Source of the DNA: Candidatus Rokuibacteriota bacterium
Lineage (GTDB): Bacteria > Methylomirabilota > Methylomirabilia > Rokubacteriales > CSP1-6
Reading direction: 5' to 3'
Length of the DNA: 11,091 nt
Assembly: GCA_016201575.1 (NCBI GenBank)
Contig: JACQCN010000072.1
Coordinates: forward strand, 1 to 11,091
Shown one piece after another: positions 6,994-11,091 of this stretch (within the stretch, counting starts at the first letter, position 1; each line of letters starts with the position of its first letter). A program made the translations under genes and the position numbers. Under the pieces are notes generated by a model, which was given only the letters and a program-made list of their open reading frames with translations, searched no databases and had not been told where the DNA came from.

Positions 6994-8431
6994 TACCCGA
7001 GCTTCCCTGCAGGGCCAACTGGCCCCTGGTCGGCTCCGCTCAGCAGAACCACGGCTCGGTGAGGTGCGGCGGGCGGACCCGATCGGCTGCGAGCCGCGCG
7101 GCGACGCCCGGGCGCGAGCTCCTTTCCGCCGCCACGTCGGCCAGCGCCCGGACCCGGTCGAAGGTGACTGCGGCCTCCTCGCCGCGCTCGGCCGCGTCGG
7201 CCACGGCCGCGGCCACGCCCTCCTGCAGGCGGTCCATGCCGCGGTCGGGATGCGTCCACGTGTAGTAGAAGTCGCGCTCGACCAGCGGGCCCAGGAACGG
7301 GCGCATGGCGAGGTGCCGGAGGAGCAGCGACCCCGGCGGCACCAGGAGCCGGATCGAGTACTGGACGGGATCGACGTGGTCGATCAGCCCTTCGGCCTCG
7401 ACGAAGTCGAGCATCTCCCGGTAGTCGTCGAGGGTGGTCCAGGGCGTGAACGGGACCCACGTGGGCCGGAGCGCGATGCCCGCGTCCCGGACGAGCCGCG
7501 CGAGCTCGAGCACGTCGGCGCGCACGTGCCCCTTGTCGAGGTGCGCGAGGACGGTGTCGCTCAGCGACTCGACCGCGGAGACGACGAAGACGCACCCGAG
7601 CGCCGCCAGCTCGGGGAGGCGCGCCCGGTGCCGCCGCAGGTGCTCGACCTTCGCCGTGAAGTCGAAGGTGAGCCGCGGGAACTCCGCGTGCATGGCCCGC
7701 GCGACGGCGAGCGCGTGGCCGGGCCCGTTCAGGAAATCCGGGTCCCCGAACGTGACGTGGGTGGCGCCGGCCGCGACGAGCTGCCGGATGTCGGCGAGGC
7801 AGACCTCGAGGGGCACCACGAAGAAGCGGCCCCCGTAGACCGGCGGGATCGGGCAGTGGCGGCAGTGGTGCAGGCATCCCCGGCTCGTCTCCACGTGGCC
7901 GGCCAGCTCGAGCCGGCCGTCGCGGGCAAGGTGGGCGTACTTCTCGAGGCCGGGCAGGCCCGCCCGGCTCGGCACCGGGAACGCGAGCCTCGCCAGGTGC
8001 GGGGTCGGCGTCATGCCGGGGCGCGTGACGCCCGGGATCGCGCCGGTCTCGCCGCGGTCGAGCGCCTCGACGAGCGCGGCCAGCGGCCCCTCGCACTCGC
8101 CGCCGATCACGGAGTCCGCGCCGCGCGCGAGCAGGTACTCGGCGTTCAGCGTCGCGTAGAGGCCGAAGAAGCAGAGGTGGCAGGTCGGGCTCAGCTCGCG
8201 GACGTGCCCGGCCACGGCCACGCCGACCCGGAGCGCGGTGTGCATCGGCACGGAGATCGCGACGAGCCGCGCCCGCTTCACCTTCTCCGCGTCCAGGGGC
8301 TCGACCGACACGTCGAGCGTCGCCGGCGCGTACCCGTGCCGCTCGAGGAACGCCGCCGGCCAGGCCACGGCCAGCGGCTGGTGGCCCAGCTCGTAGCAGG
8401 CGACGAGGAGGATGGCGCCGGGGGCCTTCAT
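6980..8431 (-). CDS. B12-binding-type radical SAM selenoprotein, CUAEP tail
   Basis: A 483-residue protein if UGA 7042-7040 is read as selenocysteine (463 residues if it is a stop). Residues 1-130 resemble a cobalamin-binding-like domain with GGECEGPL (110-117). The radical SAM core carries the cluster motif Cys186-x3-Cys190-x2-Cys193 in ETSRGCLHHCRHCP, followed by the FGDPDF segment at 228-233, typical of B12-type radical SAM enzymes. The end reads LTEPWFC, UGA, then AEPTRG, and continues 19 residues to TGA at 6982-6980. The resulting Cys463-Sec464-Ala-Glu-Pro is the defining tail of the CUAEP/CCAEP-tail radical SAM (seleno)proteins, in which the Sec position can be Cys. A SECIS-like hairpin follows directly. 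Start 8431 has AGGA 8 bases upstream. It heads an operon with a NifU scaffold and an ATP-grasp ligase. Its reaction is unknown. Selenoprotein synthesis would need SelA, SelB, tRNA-Sec and SelD elsewhere. Confidence 0.88.
6990..7018 (-). promoter_or_regulatory. Weak candidate sigma-70 promoter for the NifU gene
   Basis: TTGGCC (7018-7013) and TACAGT (6995-6990) are spaced by exactly 17 bases on the minus strand, each matching 4 of 6 consensus positions. The -35 half falls in the SECIS hairpin, which may be the better explanation for that sequence. Confidence 0.2.
7010..7042 (-). promoter_or_regulatory. Bacterial SECIS-like element with in-frame UGA (Sec)
   Basis: The in-frame UGA is at 7042-7040. 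Nineteen bases later is the apical loop of a hairpin: 5' arm CAGGGGCC (7028-7021), loop AGUU (7020-7017), 3' arm GGCCCUG (7016-7010). This gives seven G-C/A-U pairs with one bulged G. Described bacterial SECIS elements have 16-37 bases from UGA to loop, a G in the first two loop positions and a short stable upper stem; all three hold here. Weak lower pairing (CCGA with UCGG) could extend it. Confidence 0.78.
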
Positions 8432-8491
8432 GGGGGCGTTCCTAGTGTACCCTGAGGATGCTTGCCAGCCCATCGCACCGGGGAGGTGCCC

Positions 8492-8710
8492 ATGGCAGTC
8501 AAGATCACCGCGCGTCCGAACGGCCCCTACATCGTCGAAGGCGACATCGATCTGTATGACCCGACCGGCGCCAAGGTCGACACGGGCGGCCGACCGGCCG
8601 TCGCGCTCTGCCGCTGCGGGGGCTCGGTCGCCAAGCCCTTCTGCGACGGTACCCACAGCAAGATCGGCTTCAAGGGCGCCGAGGCCGCGGTGGCGCAGTC
8701 GAAGAAGTAG
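8492..8710 (+). CDS. CDGSH-type iron-sulfur protein
   Basis: A 72-residue small protein carrying one complete CDGSH motif: CRCGGSVAKPFCDGTH, with the three cysteines Cys40, Cys42, Cys51 and His55 that bind a redox-active [2Fe-2S] cluster (3Cys-1His). No membrane segment or signal is seen, so it is probably cytoplasmic; the family may transfer electrons or clusters. The N-terminal half (KITARPNGPYIVEGDIDLYD) is typical of bacterial single-motif members. ATG 8492 is chosen because GGGAGG lies 5 bases upstream and family members start with similar residues; an upstream in-frame TTG at 8462 is rejected. It diverges from the radical SAM selenoprotein gene across only 60 bases, which may hold both promoters. 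Confidence 0.95.
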   Translation: MAVKITARPNGPYIVEGDIDLYDPTGAKVDTGGRPAVALCRCGGSVAKPFCDGTHSKIGFKGAEAAVAQSKK

Positions 8711-8721
8711 CGATTCCGGGC

Positions 8722-8750
8722 GCGGCGCGACGCGGGGCCGGTCGCGCCGC
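8722..8750 (+). terminator. Stem-loop downstream of the CDGSH gene
   Basis: GCGGCGCGAC (8722-8731) and GTCGCGCCGC (8741-8750) form a perfect 10-bp stem with a 9-base loop, beginning 12 bases after the CDGSH stop codon. No T-run follows, so it is only terminator-like. Confidence 0.5.
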
Positions 8751-8803
8751 CACCCCTGGCCCGAATACCTCACGACGGCGCCACGTGGAGCCGGGGCGGG
8801 GGG

Positions 8804-8890
8804 CGTCGGGGAGCGGTCTCCGAGGACCGCAGCGGAAGCGCCCCCACTGGGGATATGTTCCGCGAGGACCGCAGGGGGCCGCTCCCGACG
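8804..8890. repeat. Nested, co-centred inverted repeat (cruciform-forming)
   Basis: Three inverted-repeat layers share one centre near 8847. The outer arms are CGTCGGGGAGCGG (8804-8816) with CCGCTCCCGACG (8879-8890), one extra G. The middle arms are GCGGAA (8832-8837) with TTCCGC (8858-8863). The inner arms are CCCC/GGGG around ACT. A direct repeat CGAGGACCGCAG occurs on both flanks (8821-8832, 8863-8874). It lies between two convergent genes, so it could terminate either or be a second palindromic repeat family. Confidence 0.55.
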
Positions 8891-8934
8891 ACAGGACCCG
8901 CCGGCCGCGCGGCGCCGAGATTGGTTCACTCGGG

Positions 8935-9153
8935 CTAGCCTGCATTGTTCACGAACGGCGGTGGCGCGACCGGGCGGGTGGCGCAGGGGGCGGTCCCCGC
9001 GGGGCCGCGCGCCGTGGGCCCCCCTCGTCCCGTCCGCCGCGCGCCGCGCGGCGTTCGGGCGAGTGGGTGACGGAGCCGGACCCGCGGGGGCGGCGCCCTG
9101 CGCCAGGGCCCGCCCGCCACTCGCGACGACCGTTCGTGAATGATGCCGGCTAG
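8935..9153. mobile_element. MITE-like element with CTAG target duplications
   Basis: The element proper is 8939-9149 (211 bp). Its ends are terminal inverted repeats: CCTGCATTGTTCACGAACG on the left (8939-8957) and, read on the minus strand from 9149, CCGGCATCATTCACGAACG, matching 16 of 19. The similarity continues inward with gaps (for example GGCGCAGGG and CCCCGCGGG in both arms), making it a fold-back structure. The tetramer CTAG flanks it on each side (8935-8938 and 9150-9153), as expected for a 4-bp target duplication. No transposase frame is present, so it would be mobilised in trans. A CTAG target is reminiscent of IS5-group transposition, which is only a suggestion. The right duplication contains the TAG stop of the neighbouring dehydrogenase. 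Confidence 0.7.
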
Positions 9154-10226
9154 AGATCGAACGGGACGCCGTACTCGGCCGCGAGGCCCTGGAGCTCGCG
9201 GTGCACCACGTCGCTCAGCGGGATCCCGCCCTGGAGCCGCTGCGCCTTCTTCCTGAACTCGATCTCCCCCGCCACGAAGATCTCGTCGGTCCCCTTGGCA
9301 CGCTCCGACGACTTGACGTGCTCGATCAGGCGGTCCACGCGGGCGCCGAACTCGGCGAGCGGCATGAAGTTCTCGATGTTGATGGCCAGGTAGAAGGCGC
9401 TCGTCACCAGCGGGTCCTTGCCGAAGTCCTTCATCGGCGGCACGTCGCGGCCGAAGAGGCCGCCGGAGAGCACGCCGCCGAGCACCTCGACCATCGTCGC
9501 CAGCCCGAAGCCCTTGTAGCCGCCCGCCCACTGGATGAAGCCGTGGAAGATGGCCTCGCTGGGGTCGGTGGTGGGCACGCCGTGGCGGTCGAGCGCCCAC
9601 CCGCCCGGAATGGGCAGGCCCTTCTTGGCGGCGAGGCGGAGCTTGCCGCCGGCGACGATCGACGTCGCCATGTCGAGCACGATCGGCTGCTCGCTGGCGG
9701 CGGGGAAGGCCACGCTGAAGGGGTTCGTGGCCATGGTCGGCGTCTTCCCGCCGAACGGTGGGAGGATCGCGGGCCCGTTGTTCATGGCGAGCCCGATCAT
9801 CCCGGCGCGGGCCGCCATCATGGTGTAGAAGCCGATCATCCCGGTGTGGGTGACGTTCCGCGCCGTCACCGCGGCGATCCCGGCGCGCCGCGCCTTGTCG
9901 ATCGCCATCTCCATGGCCCGCTTCGCCACCACAATGCCGAAGGCCTGGTCGCCCTCGAGCATCGCGGTCGAGGGCAGGTCGCGCACGACCTGCACGCCGG
10001 GTTTCGGGTTCAGGAGCCCGGTGCGGATCATGCTCACGTAGCCCGCGATCCGCGTCGTCCCGTGCGACTCGACGCCGCGCAGGTCCGCCTCCACCAGCAC
10101 CTCGGCGACGGTGGCCGCGTCGGCCGCGGGAACGCCGGCGGCCGTGAGGATCCGCTCGACCAGCCGGCGGAGCTTCTCGGCCCGCACCGCCGTCACGCCG
10201 CCGCTCTTCTCGTCGGTCTGTGCCAC
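9150..10226 (-). CDS. Ldh-family (malate/L-lactate-type) NAD(P)-dependent oxidoreductase
   Basis: A 358-residue member of the malate/L-lactate/ureidoglycolate/delta1-piperideine-2-carboxylate reductase family, which lacks a classical Rossmann fold and reduces 2-oxo acids or imines (or the reverse) with NAD(P)H. Signatures: VESHGTTRIAGYV (53-65) with the conserved His, NVTHTGMIGFY (124-134), MATNPFSVAFP (165-175), VLDMATS (183-189), and the nucleotide-binding GGYKGFGLATMVE (235-247). The substrate cannot be chosen from sequence. The start is a GTG at 10226 with GGAGG upstream. It follows the biotin-carrier gene by 15 bases, the last gene of a carboxylase operon; the pairing suggests a 2-oxo acid or hydroxy acid linked to the carboxylated product, which is inference. 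The stop TAG is the CTAG that flanks the adjoining MITE-like element. Confidence 0.92.
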   Translation of the reverse strand: MAQTDEKSGGVTAVRAEKLRRLVERILTAAGVPAADAATVAEVLVEADLRGVESHGTTRIAGYVSMIRTGLLNPKPGVQVVRDLPSTAMLEGDQAFGIVVAKRAMEMAIDKARRAGIAAVTARNVTHTGMIGFYTMMAARAGMIGLAMNNGPAILPPFGGKTPTMATNPFSVAFPAASEQPIVLDMATSIVAGGKLRLAAKKGLPIPGGWALDRHGVPTTDPSEAIFHGFIQWAGGYKGFGLATMVEVLGGVLSGGLFGRDVPPMKDFGKDPLVTSAFYLAINIENFMPLAEFGARVDRLIEHVKSSERAKGTDEIFVAGEIEFRKKAQRLQGGIPLSDVVHRELQGLAAEYGVPFDL

Positions 10227-10241
10227 CGTCGTGTCCTCCGC

Positions 10242-10457
10242 TTACTCGAGAATCGCGAGCGTGTCGCCTTCCTGGACCGTCTGCCCCTCGGCGACGCGGA
10301 TCTCCTTCACGGCGCCCGCGCGGGGCGCCTCCACCGGGATCTCCATCTTCATCGACTCCAGCACGATCACCGGATCCCCCGCCGCCACCGTGTCCCCGGG
10401 CTTCGCCGTGATCTGGAAGACGACCCCGGTGATGTGCGCCTTGATCTCCTCACGCAT
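10242..10457 (-). CDS. Biotin carboxyl carrier protein (stand-alone biotinyl domain)
   Basis: A 71-residue single biotinyl/lipoyl domain. The biotinylation motif is ESMKMEIPV with Lys37, preceded by AAGDPVIVLE and followed by the second half, AGAVKEIRVAEGQTVQEGD, which forms the mirror-image half-barrel. SMKM rather than AMKM is a common variant. The domain would carry CO2 from the biotin carboxylase to a carboxyltransferase on a swinging biotin arm. It has no N-terminal linker domain like AccB, resembling the short carriers of acyl-CoA carboxylases. The start ATG at 10457 (AGGAG 7 bases upstream) overlaps the end of the biotin carboxylase gene by 8 bases, so the two are translated together. 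Confidence 0.93.
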   Translation of the reverse strand: MREEIKAHITGVVFQITAKPGDTVAAGDPVIVLESMKMEIPVEAPRAGAVKEIRVAEGQTVQEGDTLAILE

Positions 10458-11091
10458 GGAACGCTCCTTGTTCGACCATCTGCGTGTGCACCGCCCCGGC
10501 CCGGAAGGCCTCGCTCCCGATCACGCGGGCCAGGAACGGCAGCGTCGTCTTGACGCCCTCGATCCGACAGGCCTCGAGCGCCCGCGCCATCCGCGCGACG
10601 GCCTCGTCGCGAGTGCGGCCGGAGGCGATGATCTTGGCGATGAGCGGATCGTAGTGGACCGGCACCTCGCCGCCCGCCGCCACGCCCGCCTCGATCCGGA
10701 TCCCCGGCCCTTCCGGCCACTCCGCCACCGTGATCGGGCCGGGCGACGGCAGGAAGTTGCGGGCGGGATCCTCGGCGTAGACCCGGCACTCGACGGCGAC
10801 GCCGCGCACGCGGATCTGCTCCGGCGGCCACGGCAGCGGCTCCCCCGCGGCCACGCGGAGCTGCGCGGCGACGAGGTCGAGCCCCGTCACCTCCTCGGTC
10901 ACCGCGTGCTCCACCTGCAGCCGCGTGTTCATCTCCAGGAAGTAGAAGCGGCCGGCCGGCTCCACCAGGAACTCGAGCGTCCCGGCGTTGACATAGTCGA
11001 TCGCCCGCGCCCCCTTCACCGCCGCCGCCGTCAGCCCGGCCTTCGTCGCGGAGGAGAGGTTCGGGGCCGGCGACTCCTCGACGAGCTTCTG
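10450..11091 (-). CDS. Acyl-CoA carboxylase biotin carboxylase subunit (C-terminal part)
   Basis: The last 213 residues of an ATP-grasp biotin carboxylase; the N-terminal half lies beyond the right edge. The enzyme carboxylates biotin on the carrier protein with bicarbonate and ATP. Seen: the end of the ATP-grasp domain with FLEMNTRLQVEHAVTE, holding the metal-binding Glu and the catalytic Arg of the biotin carboxylase family, then the C-terminal domain starting GVAVECRVYAEDP, then VHYDPLIAKIIASGRTRDEA and GVKTTLPFL. Sequence alone does not settle whether the complex acts on acetyl-, propionyl- or another acyl-CoA, and no carboxyltransferase is inside the window. The stop overlaps the carrier gene by 8 bases; a start at 11019 would leave half a domain and is not real. 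Confidence 0.95.
   Translation of the reverse strand, partial: QKLVEESPAPNLSSATKAGLTAAAVKGARAIDYVNAGTLEFLVEPAGRFYFLEMNTRLQVEHAVTEEVTGLDLVAAQLRVAAGEPLPWPPEQIRVRGVAVECRVYAEDPARNFLPSPGPITVAEWPEGPGIRIEAGVAAGGEVPVHYDPLIAKIIASGRTRDEAVARMARALEACRIEGVKTTLPFLARVIGSEAFRAGAVHTQMVEQGAFHA

Noticed and set aside
6963..8096. 377-codon minus-strand frame ending near the NifU gene
   Set aside because: Out-of-frame reading of the radical SAM gene, with no domain and biased composition.
6839..8455. 538-codon plus-strand frame
   Set aside because: Antisense shadow of the radical SAM gene, rich in Arg, Gly, Glu and Pro with no recognisable motifs.
8432..8491. Divergent promoters for the radical SAM and CDGSH genes
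   Set aside because: TACACT on the minus strand resembles a -10 but no -35 fits the spacing; a promoter is likely but cannot be placed.
8821..8874. Direct repeat CGAGGACCGCAG as a possible CRISPR array
   Set aside because: Only two 12-bp copies, part of an inverted-repeat structure; no array and no cas genes.
7040..8929. N-terminal extension of the radical SAM frame up to 8929
   Set aside because: It would run antisense through the CDGSH gene; the family-like start MKAPGAILLVACYELGHQP with a ribosome site is at 8431.

Overview
The window is very GC-rich with strong G/C third-position bias, no rRNA or tRNA genes, and short-spaced bacterial operons. Gene content (primary sigma factor, several biotin-, Fe-S- and acyl-CoA-related enzymes) and an interspersed palindromic repeat suggest an uncultured soil or groundwater bacterium of the Rokubacteria/Methylomirabilota type. 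That placement is inference from gene style, not from a marker gene.

Layout. (1) 1-2028, minus: a tightly coupled operon of an aminotransferase, a SAM methyltransferase and the start of a membrane glycosyltransferase-like protein, with stop/start overlaps. (2) 2025-2687, minus: a gene graveyard. It holds a cinA remnant with internal deletions and a frameshift, then a truncated ACT-domain gene whose 3' part is made of an interspersed palindromic repeat. (3) 2998-4470, plus: rpoD, the primary sigma factor, preceded by about 300 bp without a convincing gene. (4) 4488-5276, minus: an enoyl-CoA hydratase convergent with rpoD, the two separated by a long perfect-stem hairpin. (5) 5361-5428: a second copy of the palindromic repeat. 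(6) 5435-8431, minus: a three-gene operon of a B12-binding-type radical SAM protein, a NifU-type Fe-S scaffold and an ATP-grasp ligase. (7) 8492-8710, plus: a divergent CDGSH iron-sulfur protein. (8) 8711-9149: a convergent intergenic stretch with a stem-loop, a nested cruciform and a MITE-like element with CTAG duplications. (9) 9150-11091, minus: a biotin carboxylase (partial), a biotin-carrier protein and a malate/lactate-type dehydrogenase in one operon.

The standout is the radical SAM gene. Conventional calling stops it at UGA 7042-7040 after Cys463. Reading through gives Cys-Sec-Ala-Glu-Pro, the hallmark tail of the CUAEP/CCAEP-tail radical SAM (seleno)proteins, and a bacterial SECIS-like hairpin lies immediately downstream with the expected spacing and a G in the apical loop. 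The gene is therefore read here as a selenoprotein of 483 residues. It is followed at 31 bp by a NifU scaffold and then by an ATP-grasp ligase, suggesting a shared, still undefined pathway.
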